A stretch of 64,000 nt of DNA from Pseudodonghicola xiamenensis DSM 18339 (GTDB lineage Bacteria; Pseudomonadota; Alphaproteobacteria; Rhodobacterales; Rhodobacteraceae), in assembly GCF_000429365.1 (NCBI RefSeq), contig NZ_KE386893.1, positions 45,769 through 109,768 of the forward strand. The letters are read 5' to 3'. Below, piece by piece: positions 27,788 through 36,119 of the stretch. The notes below the pieces were generated by a model. The model did not search any database and was not told the origin of the DNA. It saw only the letters and a program-made list of their open reading frames with translations. The first letter of the stretch is position 1. Each line of letters starts with the position of its first letter. The position numbers and the translations under genes are program-made.

Positions 27788-28132
27788 CTATTCTGTCAGG
27801 GGGCAATCCAATTCGCTCAGGACATCGCCGGTGATGGTCTGATACATGCTGGAATAGATCGCCTTGCAGCCGGTGGCAGCATGAAACGCCTGCATCGCCT
27901 GCGCTGTACGCAACCGTGCCGGCTGGCCAAAGGGATCGAGGTTGTTCCAATCACGCGTCGCCCGCCAAAAGCCCGGTTTGTTGGCATCTGGGGCCACGGT
28001 CCAGTTGCGGCCCCAGACGGTGACCACCTGCGCCTCTGGCGTAGTGGTGAAGAGCGGCCCGGCAGAAAGTTGCGGTGCCGAGAGCAAGGGAAGGGCGAGG
28101 GCCAGAGCGGCGCAGAGCGCTGGGGCTTTCAT
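27788..28132 (-). CDS. Small exported protein of unknown function
   Basis: The protein has 114 residues with a clear signal peptide (residues 1 to about 24, ending LSAGP). I do not recognise the family. The mature part is about 90 residues, with a VVTVWGRNWTV strand region, a short Trp-rich segment (GFWRATRDWNNLDPFG), and two cysteines near the end (GCKAIY and ELDCPLTE) that could form a disulphide in the periplasm. It is divergent from the next exported protein, with 135 bp between the starts, which may hold a shared regulatory region, and it ends 95 bp upstream of the GAPDH start. The signal peptide and codon pattern support a real gene; no function is proposed. Confidence 0.72.
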   Translation of the reverse strand: MKAPALCAALALALPLLSAPQLSAGPLFTTTPEAQVVTVWGRNWTVAPDANKPGFWRATRDWNNLDPFGQPARLRTAQAMQAFHAATGCKAIYSSMYQTITGDVLSELDCPLTE

Positions 28133-28267
28133 GGATGTCTCCCGGAAATGAGTGCAGTTGCCTTATTCTCAGCAGAGAAAGAGGCAGGTGTGAAGCCCCC
28201 GGTTGCATCGGCTTCATTGACGGATCGTCGCGCCGGCGTAGTCTGGCGGCAAATGGATGAGGGCAGG

Positions 28268-29281
28268 ATGATCGCAACGGCAAAGGTATGGGCGATGGCC
28301 CGCACGGTGGTGCCGGTGCTGGCGTTGGCATGGGCATTTCTATTTGCTCTATTTGCGGGGGGCCAGCCTGCGGTGGCGCAGGACTGGGCAATGTCGCAGT
28401 TCGATGATGGATCTTATTTCAGTGCCACCCTGGCGCCGATCGACGGGCCCGGGCCGGCGTTGGTCTGCGGTGAACGCTCCCCACAGATGGTCTCGCCGCG
28501 GATTACCGGGAACTCCATGCCCGATATCACCCCGGCGGCGGCGTTTCGCCTCTATCTCAGCGATCGGGTGGTGGGCGCTCCGGAGCCGCAGCGTCAGACG
28601 CGCGACGATGTGATGATCGTCGCCGGCGGGGCGGGCTACCGGTTGCGCGGTCTCAGGTGGAACGATGCGTTTTCGACCTGGCAGATCGACCTGCCGGCAA
28701 CCGACCCGTCTTTGCGCGCGATCGCCGCGACCCCGGGCTTCGAGATCCGTCAGGATGGTGGCGGCGGGCGGTATTCCTCACTGGGGTTCACGAAGGGGCT
28801 GGCGCAGCTCAGTGCCTATTGTCAGGGCATGTTCGCCGCCATCGGCAAACCCTGGCCGGTGAACGCAGCCACCGGTCTCGCCGGGCAGAGCATGCGGCAA
28901 CTGGCCGAAGCCGGAATTCGGGCCGGCTGCGGCGGTGCGGCGCGCTGGACGCCCGAGGCCATCCTGCCGGCGCAGGTCGATGGCGACGGGATCGAGGATA
29001 TCGTCGTCGACTGGCGCGCGGTGACCTGTGCAACCGGCATCCCGCACCCGAATTGCGGCGCCGCCAACTGCCTGGTCGAGGTCTATGTCAGCGCGCTCTA
29101 TCCCCGCGTCGGTGCCCCGGAAAGTATCCTGGCGCCGGGAGTGCGACTGCAACCGCTGGACAATGGCAATGATGCGGTCGCCTTCGCCGGATCGTTGGGC
29201 GGCTGCGCCCAGGCCATCGGGCGCGGCGCATGCGAATTTCTCAGCTATTGGAACGGCGCTGCCCTGGTTCCCCTGCGCTGA
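28268..29281 (+). CDS. Exported protein of unknown function with paired cysteines
   Basis: The 337-residue protein starts at the ATG at 28268, which has GAGGGCAGG upstream; an ATG 15 bp earlier has a poorer site. A signal peptide ends near PAVAQDW. I do not recognise the family. The C-terminal third has a sequence QVDGDGIEDIVVDWRAVTC that resembles the Asp-rich calcium loop of FG-GAP/VCBS-type proteins, followed by several cysteines (NCGAANCLVE and GGCAQAIGRGACEF) likely to be disulphide-bonded. It should act in the periplasm or outside the cell. It is divergent from the 114-residue exported protein and followed by a MATE transporter after 189 bp. Confidence 0.75.
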   Translation: MIATAKVWAMARTVVPVLALAWAFLFALFAGGQPAVAQDWAMSQFDDGSYFSATLAPIDGPGPALVCGERSPQMVSPRITGNSMPDITPAAAFRLYLSDRVVGAPEPQRQTRDDVMIVAGGAGYRLRGLRWNDAFSTWQIDLPATDPSLRAIAATPGFEIRQDGGGGRYSSLGFTKGLAQLSAYCQGMFAAIGKPWPVNAATGLAGQSMRQLAEAGIRAGCGGAARWTPEAILPAQVDGDGIEDIVVDWRAVTCATGIPHPNCGAANCLVEVYVSALYPRVGAPESILAPGVRLQPLDNGNDAVAFAGSLGGCAQAIGRGACEFLSYWNGAALVPLR

Positions 29282-29470
29282 GACTTGACCTGAACGCGCG
29301 CCCCGGCTATCCGCCTCGGCCATGGGCCGCAGACGCCCGCCACCCGCTGGCCTCTGGCCTTGGTGAAGCTCTGCCATCGTCGTGCTTTTCGATCCTTTCC
29401 CGCATATCGCGCGGAGGATAATGCGGGTTCCCCTCCTTTACAGGCGATATGCGCAGACAGGAGGCGGGGC

Positions 29471-30847
29471 ATGATGGACAGACCCCTTGAAAACAAATTC
29501 CTGACCGGGTCGCTGCTGGCGGCCTATGCGCGCACGGCCGTGCCGATCATCACCGTGATGGGGATGAGCGGGCTTTTGACGGTGACGGATGCGCTGTTTC
29601 TGGGCCGCTTTGCCGGGCCGGAGGCGTTGGCGGCGGTGACGCTGCTGTTCCCGGTCTACATGATCTTCGTGGCGCTGGCGACGCTGGTGGCCAGCGGCAT
29701 GTCGAGCCTGCTGGCCCGCAGGCTCGGCGCCCGCGACATCGGCGGCGCGCGGGCGGTCTTCGCCGGGGCGCATGGGCTGGCCCTGGCCGTCACGCTTGTG
29801 CTGGTGGCGCTGGTGCTGGCGCTAGGCGGGCCGCTCACGCGGCTGTTTGCCGGCGCCGGTGGCGATATCGCGGAGCAGGCGCTGGTCTATCTGCGCATCG
29901 TCGGCTTCGCCGCGCCGGTGATGTTCCTGCTCTCGGTCGAGACCGACGCGCTGAGGAACGAGGGGCGGGCACCGCTGATGGCGGGGCTGAGCCTGCTGGT
30001 CTCGCTCCTCAACATCGGGCTCGACGCGCTTTTCGTCGCCGGCATGGGGCTCGGGGTGGCAGGATCGGCCTGGGGCACGGTGCTGGCGCAGGGGGCGGCC
30101 TTGGGGCTGCTGGCGATCTTCCGGCTGCGCGCGGCGACGCCCTTGCCGCTCAAGGCGCTGGCCGAAGGCGGTCTTTGTCGCGGCTGGGGTGCAATCCTGG
30201 CGCTTGGTGCGCCGCAGAGCCTGAATTTTCTGGGTATCTCGCTGGTCTCGGCCGCCATTGTCGCCTCGGTGGGGCGGACCGGCGGGGCGGATTACGCGGA
30301 TACGCTGTCGGCCTATGGCATTGTCACCCGGATGATGACCTTCACGGTTCTGCCGCTGGTGGGGCTGGTGCAGGCGATGCAGACGATCACCGGGACTAAC
30401 TTCGGTGCCGGCGATCACCGCCGCACCGACGCCAGCCTGCGTCTGGCGCTGGTTCTGGCGCTGATCTACGGCATCACGGTGCAGGCGGGGCTGAGCCTCG
30501 GGGCCACTGGGCTGGGCCGGCTCTTTGTCAGTGACGCGGCTGTGGTGGCCGAGGTCGGGCAGATCCTGCCGGTGATGGTGGCGCTGTTCCTGCTGACCGG
30601 GCCGCTGATGATTCTGGGTGGCTATTTTCAGGCGGTGGGGGATGTGCCCCGGGCGGCGGTCTTGGGGCTGGCGAAACCCTACCTCTTCTCGCTGCCGCTG
30701 GTCTTCGCCTTCTCGGGCCTCTGGGGCGTGCGTGGCATCTGGTGGGCCTCGCCTGCGGCAGAGGCGGGGTTGCTGGCGCTGACCCTTGTGGTCCTGGCCT
30801 GCGCCGCCCGTCGCCGCCCGGCGCGCTGGGGGGTGTTTCTGGCCTGA
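29471..30847 (+). CDS. MATE family efflux transporter
   Basis: The protein has 458 residues with the twelve-helix pattern of the MATE/MOP fold in two halves. The first helix carries TAVPIITVMGMSGLLT, followed by DALFLGRFAGPEALAAV, the well-conserved N-terminal block. MATE proteins export cationic drugs or metabolites in exchange for sodium ions or protons. The start ATG at 29471 (ATGATG, so 29474 is possible) is preceded by AGGAGGCGGGGC. A clear GC-rich hairpin ends the transcript after the stop. No regulator is adjacent and the substrate is unknown. Confidence 0.9.
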   Translation: MMDRPLENKFLTGSLLAAYARTAVPIITVMGMSGLLTVTDALFLGRFAGPEALAAVTLLFPVYMIFVALATLVASGMSSLLARRLGARDIGGARAVFAGAHGLALAVTLVLVALVLALGGPLTRLFAGAGGDIAEQALVYLRIVGFAAPVMFLLSVETDALRNEGRAPLMAGLSLLVSLLNIGLDALFVAGMGLGVAGSAWGTVLAQGAALGLLAIFRLRAATPLPLKALAEGGLCRGWGAILALGAPQSLNFLGISLVSAAIVASVGRTGGADYADTLSAYGIVTRMMTFTVLPLVGLVQAMQTITGTNFGAGDHRRTDASLRLALVLALIYGITVQAGLSLGATGLGRLFVSDAAVVAEVGQILPVMVALFLLTGPLMILGGYFQAVGDVPRAAVLGLAKPYLFSLPLVFAFSGLWGVRGIWWASPAAEAGLLALTLVVLACAARRRPARWGVFLA

Positions 30848-30866
30848 CCGTGCAGGCGTGCCAAGG

Positions 30867-30893
30867 AAAGGGCCGGTCACGTGCCGGCCCTTT
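30867..30893 (+). terminator. Hairpin downstream of the MATE gene
   Basis: AAAGGGCCGG pairs perfectly with CCGGCCCTTT around a 7-base loop, 19 bp after the MATE stop. There is only a short T-run, so it is a terminator candidate of the weak-tail kind. Confidence 0.6.
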
Positions 30894-30926
30894 CGCGAAT
30901 GGTGCAGAACCGACGCTTTTGGCCTC

Positions 30927-30955
30927 TTGTGCGGCATTTCTTTCGCCGCTAATGT
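30927..30955 (+). promoter_or_regulatory. Candidate promoter of the gcv operon
   Basis: TTGTGC and TAATGT are separated by 17 bp and lie just upstream of the glycine riboswitch. This is the only good sigma-70-like pair in the gap. Confidence 0.45.
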
Positions 30956-30964
30956 CGCGGTCGA

Positions 30965-31120
30965 GCATGTGGGAGAACCGGGGTCGCCCCGGTGCCGAAG
31001 GAGCAACCGCCCCGGAAACTCTCAGGCCAAAGGACCGTATGCTCGACTGGAACTCTGGAGAGAGGCGCGTTTCGCGTCCGCCGAAGGGATAACGATCTCA
31101 GGCGAAAGGACAGAGGGGGC
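30965..31120 (+). ncRNA. Tandem glycine riboswitch
   Basis: Two aptamers lie in a row in front of gcvT. The first (about 30966-31037) has GGGAGAAC, CCGAAGGAGCAA and CTCAGGCCAAAGGACC. The second (about 31050-31118) has TGGAGAG, CCGAAGGGATAACGAT and CTCAGGCGAAAGGACAGAGG. These are the conserved core elements of the glycine-binding gcvT motif. Glycine binding normally turns on expression of the cleavage operon. About 80 bp follow before the gcvT start, enough for a switch that acts on either transcription or translation. No strong intrinsic terminator is obvious there, so control of ribosome access is more likely. Confidence 0.95.
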
Positions 31121-31201
31121 ATCGCATGGCGGGCAACGATCCGCCGTATATGGGATGCCGGAGGATTCGTCAGAACACCCGGTTACAACAGGGACGGGCC
31201 G

Positions 31202-32326
31202 ATGACGGAATTGCTGCGCACGCCGCTTTTCGATCTGCATTTGGAACTCGGGGGCAAGATGGTCCCCTTCGCCGACTATGAGATGCCGGTACAATACCCC
31301 GCCGGCATCATGGCCGAGCATAATCACACCCGTGCGAAGGCCGGGCTGTTCGATGTCAGCCACATGGGGCAGGTGATCCTGCGCGGCGCTGATGTGGCCG
31401 CTGTGGCCGCGGCGCTCGAGACGCTGATCCCGATGGATGTGCTGGACCTGCCCGAGGGGCGGCAGCGCTATGGGCTGTTCCTGAACGATGCGGGCGGCAT
31501 TCTCGACGATCTGATGTTCGCCAATCGCGGCGATCACCTGTTCCTGGTGGTCAACGCCGCCTGCAAGGCGCAGGACGTGGCGCATCTGAAGGCGGCGCTG
31601 GAGCCCGCCGTGACGGTGGAAGAGATCACCGACCGCGCGCTGATGGCGCTGCAGGGGCCGATGGCCGAGGCGGTCCTGACCGAATTCGCCCCCGAGGTCG
31701 CGCAGATGCGCTTCATGGATGTGCGCACGCTCGATCTCGACGGGGTGGAGGCCTGGGTGTCGCGCTCGGGCTATACCGGTGAGGACGGCTTCGAGATCTC
31801 GGTGCCGGCGGATCGGGCCGAAGAACTGGCGCGCCGGCTGCTGGCGCATGATGCGGTGGCCCCGATCGGGCTTGGTGCGCGGGATTCGCTGCGGCTGGAG
31901 GCCGGGCTTTGCCTTTATGGCCACGATATCGACCAGGGCACCCTGCCGGGCGAGGCCGGGTTGGGCTGGGCGATCCAGAAGGTGCGCCGCAGCGGCGGCG
32001 CGCGGCAGGGCGGGTTCCCCGGTGCCGATGCGGTGCTGGCGCAGCTTGCCGATGGTCCTGCCCGCAAGCGCGTGGGGCTGCGTCCCGAGGGACGTGCGCC
32101 GATGCGCGAGGGGGTGGAGATCTTTGCCGAGGCCGAGGGCGGCGCGCCGGTGGGTCGGGTGACCTCGGGCGGCTTTGGCCCCAGCGTCGGGGCGCCGGTC
32201 GCCATGGGCTATGTCCCCGCCGATCTGGCCGCCGCCGGCACGCCCCTGTTCGGCGAGGTGCGCGGCAAGCGGCTGCCCCTGACGGTGGCGCCGCTGCCCT
32301 TCGTTCCTGCCAATTTCAAACGCTGA
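31202..32326 (+). CDS. gcvT: Glycine cleavage system aminomethyltransferase (T protein)
   Basis: The T protein transfers the methylene group from the aminomethyl-lipoyl arm of the H protein to tetrahydrofolate, releasing ammonia. The 374-residue protein begins LLRTPLFDLHLELGGKMVPF and has LFDVSHMGQV, SRSGYTGEDGFEI and GLGARDSLRLEAG, all standard folate-binding GcvT blocks. The start ATG at 31202 lies 80 bp after the riboswitch; the open frame reaches back into the riboswitch but that part is not coding. It is followed after 37 bp by gcvH. Expression is expected to rise with glycine. Confidence 0.96.
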   Translation: MTELLRTPLFDLHLELGGKMVPFADYEMPVQYPAGIMAEHNHTRAKAGLFDVSHMGQVILRGADVAAVAAALETLIPMDVLDLPEGRQRYGLFLNDAGGILDDLMFANRGDHLFLVVNAACKAQDVAHLKAALEPAVTVEEITDRALMALQGPMAEAVLTEFAPEVAQMRFMDVRTLDLDGVEAWVSRSGYTGEDGFEISVPADRAEELARRLLAHDAVAPIGLGARDSLRLEAGLCLYGHDIDQGTLPGEAGLGWAIQKVRRSGGARQGGFPGADAVLAQLADGPARKRVGLRPEGRAPMREGVEIFAEAEGGAPVGRVTSGGFGPSVGAPVAMGYVPADLAAAGTPLFGEVRGKRLPLTVAPLPFVPANFKR

Positions 32327-32363
32327 CCCATCTGTCATCCCGACTCTGAGAGGAAAGAGCCCG

Positions 32364-32723
32364 ATGAAATACACCGAAGAACACGAATGGCTGCTGGCCG
32401 AAGGCGATCTGATCGTCGTGGGCATCACCGCACATGCTGCCGAGCAGCTTGGCGATGTGGTTTTCGTCGAACTGCCCGAGCCTGGCACCGAAGTGTCGAA
32501 GGAAGACGAGGTGGTGGTGATCGAGAGCGTCAAGGCCGCCTCGGACATCCTGGCGCCGCTCGATGGCGAGATCGTCGAGGTCAACGAGGCGATCGTTGAG
32601 AACCCGGCGCTGGTCAACGAGGACCCTGAGGGCGAGGCCTGGTTCTTCAAGATCAAGCCTACCGATCCGTCGCAAATGCACGGCTATATGGATGCGGCCG
32701 CCTACAAGGATTTCGTGGGGTGA
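32364..32723 (+). CDS. gcvH: Glycine cleavage system H protein
   Basis: The 119-residue lipoyl carrier shuttles the aminomethyl intermediate between the P, T and L proteins. K57 in VIESVKAASD is the lipoylated lysine. The N-terminus KYTEEHEWL and the C-terminal end (MDAAAYKDFVG) fit the family over its full length. The start is preceded by GAGAGGAAAGAGC. It is the second gene of the operon. The stop is followed almost at once by the duplicated hairpin repeat and a 458-bp gap before gcvP, which is unusual within this operon. Confidence 0.97.
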   Translation: MKYTEEHEWLLAEGDLIVVGITAHAAEQLGDVVFVELPEPGTEVSKEDEVVVIESVKAASDILAPLDGEIVEVNEAIVENPALVNEDPEGEAWFFKIKPTDPSQMHGYMDAAAYKDFVG

Positions 32724-33181
32724 GCGGCGCCCGGAAAACAGTCCGGTGGACTGTTTTCAGCCGCGAACGGGCAGAGCCCCGGGAAGGCGCCCGGAAAACA
32801 GTCCGGTGGACTGTTTTCAGCCGCGAACGGGCAGAGCCCCGGGAAGGCGCAGGGACAAACAGTTCGGTGGCCGTTCGCCGGGAACCGTCGGCGGCCCTGG
32901 GGGTGGTGCCGGGAAACGGCAAGTCACTTTGGCCGAGGCCATCCTGAGGGCATGCCTGGGGTGAGGTGCCCCCCTCGCGTCGGGGCGCTCTCCTCCGCGA
33001 GGGGGAGCTGCCGCGCCGAACGGGCACAGCCCCGTGAGAAGCTGTCCGGGCATTGCTGCCGCTTCGGCTGCGGGAGCCTCCGGCGGCCGTACTTGAACCG
33101 AGAAGAAGCCGGGGGCGGTGCGCATCGTCCCCGGATCACGCCAGACACCGGGGGCAATGCGCCTCCCATGGGGATGATGCA
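32724..33181. other. 458-bp gap inside the gcv operon
   Basis: No credible gene is present. The first 125 bp hold two copies of a 60-bp repeat with a perfect hairpin in each. A third, decayed hairpin-like piece follows (GACAAACAGTTCGGTGG, from about 32853). Near 33065-33115 lies a stretch (GGGAGCCTCCGGCGGCCGTA, then CTTGAACCGAGAAGAAG) that resembles the intergenic repeats seen again at about 40545-40615. The gap may uncouple gcvP from gcvTH or carry a processing site. Confidence 0.6.
32726..32845 (+). repeat. Two tandem copies of a 60-bp palindromic repeat
   Basis: Copy one is 32726-32785 and copy two 32786-32845; they are identical. Each contains AAAACAGTCC-GGT-GGACTGTTTT, a perfect 10-bp stem with a 3-base loop. 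The element is REP-like and begins 2 bp after the gcvH stop codon. Confidence 0.9.
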
Positions 33182-36031
33182 ATGAGTTACACGCCCACCG
33201 ATTATCAGCCTTACGATTTCGCCAACCGGCGCCATATCGGGCCGTCGCCTGCCGAGATGACAGAGATGCTCGGCGTCGTCGGTGCCGAGAGCCTGGAGGC
33301 GCTGATCGCCGAGACCGTGCCGGAGGCGATCCGCCAGGCGGCGCCCCTGTCGATCGGCGCGCCTCTGTCCGAGCGGGAATTGTTGTGGCACATGCGTCAG
33401 GTGGCGGGGAAGAACAAGGTTCTGACCTCGTTGATCGGGCAGGGCTATCACGGTACGGTGACGCCGCCGGCGATCCAGCGCAATATTCTGGAGAACCCGG
33501 CCTGGTACACTGCCTATACCCCCTATCAGCCGGAGATCAGCCAGGGCCGGCTCGAGGCGCTCTTGAACTTCCAGACCATGATCAGCGATCTGACCGGGCT
33601 GGAGATCGCCAATGCCTCGCTCCTGGACGAGGCGACCGCCTGCGCCGAGGCGATGACCATGGCGCAGCGGATCGCCAAGTCGAAGGCAGGCGCCTTCTTC
33701 GTCGACGAGAATTGCCACCCGCAGAACATCGCCGTGGTGCAGACCCGGGCGCGGCCCCTGGGGATCGAGGTGATCGTGGGAGCGCCGGAAGAACTCGTGG
33801 CCGACAAGGTCTTTGGCGCCCTGTTCCAATATCCGGGCACCTACGGGCATCTGACCGATTTCACTCCGCTGATCGAGGCGCTGCATGCGGCCAGGGCGGT
33901 GGCGGTGATGTCGGCCGACCCGATGGCCCTGACGCTGTTGAAGGAGCCGGGCGCGATGGGGGCCGATATCGCGGTGGGCAGCGCCCAGCGGTTCGGGGTG
34001 CCGGTGGGCTATGGCGGGCCCCATGCGGCCTATATGGCGACGCGGGCCGCGCACGCGCGGTCGATGCCGGGCCGGTTGGTCGGTGTCAGCGTCGACAGTC
34101 TGGGCAACCGCGCCTATCGCCTGGCGCTGCAAACGCGGGAGCAGCATATCCGCCGCGAGAAGGCGACCTCGAACGTCTGCACCGCGCAGGCGCTGCTGGC
34201 TGTCATGGCCTCGATGTACGCGGTGTTTCACGGGCCCGAGGGGCTGCGCGCCATTGCGCAGCGCATCCATCGCAAGACCGTGCGCCTGGCCCGCGGGCTG
34301 GAGGCTGCGGGCTTCAAGGTGGAGCCGAAGCAGTTCTTCGACACCATCACCGTGGATGTGGGGCTGCTGCAGCAGGGCGTTCTGCAATCGGCGGTGCGCG
34401 AGGGGGTGAACCTGCGCGCGGTGGGCGAGACCAAGGTGGGCATCACCATCGACGAGGCGACCCGGCCGGCCACCATCGAGGCGGTCTGGCGCGCCTTCGG
34501 TCTGGTGCTGAAGGCCGAGGACATCGTCTCGGAATACCGTCTGCCCGAGGCGCTGGTACGCGAAAGCTCCTATCTCGATCATCCGATCTTCCACATGAAC
34601 CGGGCCGAGACCGAGATGATGCGCTACATGCGTCGTCTGGCGGATCGCGATCTGGCGCTGGACCGGGCGATGATCCCGCTGGGCTCCTGCACCATGAAGC
34701 TGAACGCGGCGGCCGAGATGATGCCGATCTCCTGGCCGGAATTCTCTCAACTGCATCCCTTCGTGCCCGCCGATCAGGCACAGGGCTATGGCGAGCTGAT
34801 CGACAACCTGTCGGATATCCTGTGTCAGGTGACCGGCTATGCGGCGTTTTCGATGCAGCCGAATTCGGGCGCGCAGGGCGAATATGCGGGACTTCTGACC
34901 ATCGATGCCTGGCATCGGTCGCGGGGGGAGCATCACCGCAAGACCTGTCTGATCCCGGTCAGTGCCCATGGCACCAACCCGGCCAGCGCCCATATGGCCG
35001 GCTGGCAGGTGGTGCCGGTGAAGGCGGCGGCCAATGGCGATATCGACCTCGACGATTTTCGCGAGAAGGCGGAGAAATACTCCGACACGCTGGCGGCCTG
35101 CATGATCACCTATCCCTCGACCCACGGCGTGTTCGAAGAGACGGTGCGCCAGGTCTGCGAGATCACCCATGCCCATGGCGGTCAGGTCTATATCGACGGC
35201 GCCAACATGAACGCCATGGTGGGGATCAGCCGGCCCGGCGATCTGGGCGGCGACGTCAGCCACCTGAACCTGCACAAGACCTTTGCCATCCCGCATGGCG
35301 GTGGTGGCCCCGGCATGGGGCCGATCGGGGTGAAGGCGCATCTTGAGCCCTTCCTGCCCGGCCATCCCCATACCGGCGGGATCGAGGGGCCGGTGTCTGC
35401 GGCGCCCTATGGCTCGGCCTCGATTCTGGCGATCAGCTGGGCCTATTGCCTGATGATGGGCGGCGAGGGGCTGACCCAGGCGACGCGGGTGGCGATCCTG
35501 AACGCCAATTACATTGCGGCGCGTCTGGCGGGGGCCTATGAGGTGCTCTATCGCGGCAAGTCGGGACGGGTGGCGCATGAATGCATCATCGACACCCGCC
35601 CCTTTGCCGAGAGCGCCGGGGTGACGGTGGACGACATCGCCAAGCGGCTGATCGACTGCGGCTTCCACGCACCGACGATGAGCTTCCCGGTGCCGGGCAC
35701 GCTGATGATCGAGCCGACCGAGAGCGAGACCAAGGCCGAGCTGGATCGGTTCTGCGACGCCATGCTGGCGATCCGGGCGGAGATCGCCGAGATCGAAGCG
35801 GGGCGGGCCGATCCGCAGAACAACCCGCTGAAGCATGCGCCGCATACGATGGAGGATCTGGTGCGGGACTGGGACCGTCCTTACAGCCGCGAGCAGGGGT
35901 GTTTCCCGCCGGGTGCCTTCCGGGTCGATAAATACTGGCCGCCGGTCAATCGGGTGGACAACGTCTGGGGCGACCGCAATCTGCATTGCATCTGCCCTCC
36001 GGTCGGGGATTACGCGGAGGCGGCGGAATGA
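33182..36031 (+). CDS. gcvP: Glycine dehydrogenase (decarboxylating), P protein
   Basis: The P protein binds pyridoxal phosphate, decarboxylates glycine and loads the aminomethyl group on the lipoyl arm of GcvH. This is the long single-chain form of 949 residues. It begins DFANRRHIGPSPAEM, has the PLP lysine K699 in LHKTFAIPHGGGGPG, and ends with the usual VDNVWGDRNLHCICPP block. The ATG at 33182 fits the family start; the open frame extends 129 bp upstream into repeat DNA. It is the third gcv gene, and the following oxidoreductase gene starts 88 bp after its stop. The dihydrolipoyl dehydrogenase partner is not in the window, as is normal. Confidence 0.97.
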   Translation: MSYTPTDYQPYDFANRRHIGPSPAEMTEMLGVVGAESLEALIAETVPEAIRQAAPLSIGAPLSERELLWHMRQVAGKNKVLTSLIGQGYHGTVTPPAIQRNILENPAWYTAYTPYQPEISQGRLEALLNFQTMISDLTGLEIANASLLDEATACAEAMTMAQRIAKSKAGAFFVDENCHPQNIAVVQTRARPLGIEVIVGAPEELVADKVFGALFQYPGTYGHLTDFTPLIEALHAARAVAVMSADPMALTLLKEPGAMGADIAVGSAQRFGVPVGYGGPHAAYMATRAAHARSMPGRLVGVSVDSLGNRAYRLALQTREQHIRREKATSNVCTAQALLAVMASMYAVFHGPEGLRAIAQRIHRKTVRLARGLEAAGFKVEPKQFFDTITVDVGLLQQGVLQSAVREGVNLRAVGETKVGITIDEATRPATIEAVWRAFGLVLKAEDIVSEYRLPEALVRESSYLDHPIFHMNRAETEMMRYMRRLADRDLALDRAMIPLGSCTMKLNAAAEMMPISWPEFSQLHPFVPADQAQGYGELIDNLSDILCQVTGYAAFSMQPNSGAQGEYAGLLTIDAWHRSRGEHHRKTCLIPVSAHGTNPASAHMAGWQVVPVKAAANGDIDLDDFREKAEKYSDTLAACMITYPSTHGVFEETVRQVCEITHAHGGQVYIDGANMNAMVGISRPGDLGGDVSHLNLHKTFAIPHGGGGPGMGPIGVKAHLEPFLPGHPHTGGIEGPVSAAPYGSASILAISWAYCLMMGGEGLTQATRVAILNANYIAARLAGAYEVLYRGKSGRVAHECIIDTRPFAESAGVTVDDIAKRLIDCGFHAPTMSFPVPGTLMIEPTESETKAELDRFCDAMLAIRAEIAEIEAGRADPQNNPLKHAPHTMEDLVRDWDRPYSREQGCFPPGAFRVDKYWPPVNRVDNVWGDRNLHCICPPVGDYAEAAE

Positions 36032-36119
36032 GATAAGGGGCGGGCCTGAGGGTCCGCCCCTTCGCATTCGGGCGGGGCTTTCGGCGCGCGTATCGGGGCA
36101 GAGAAGAGGGAAGGGTGCC

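Noticed and set aside
32726..32845. The 60-bp tandem copies as a CRISPR array
   Set aside because: The copies are directly joined with no variable spacers, and there is no cas gene in the window.
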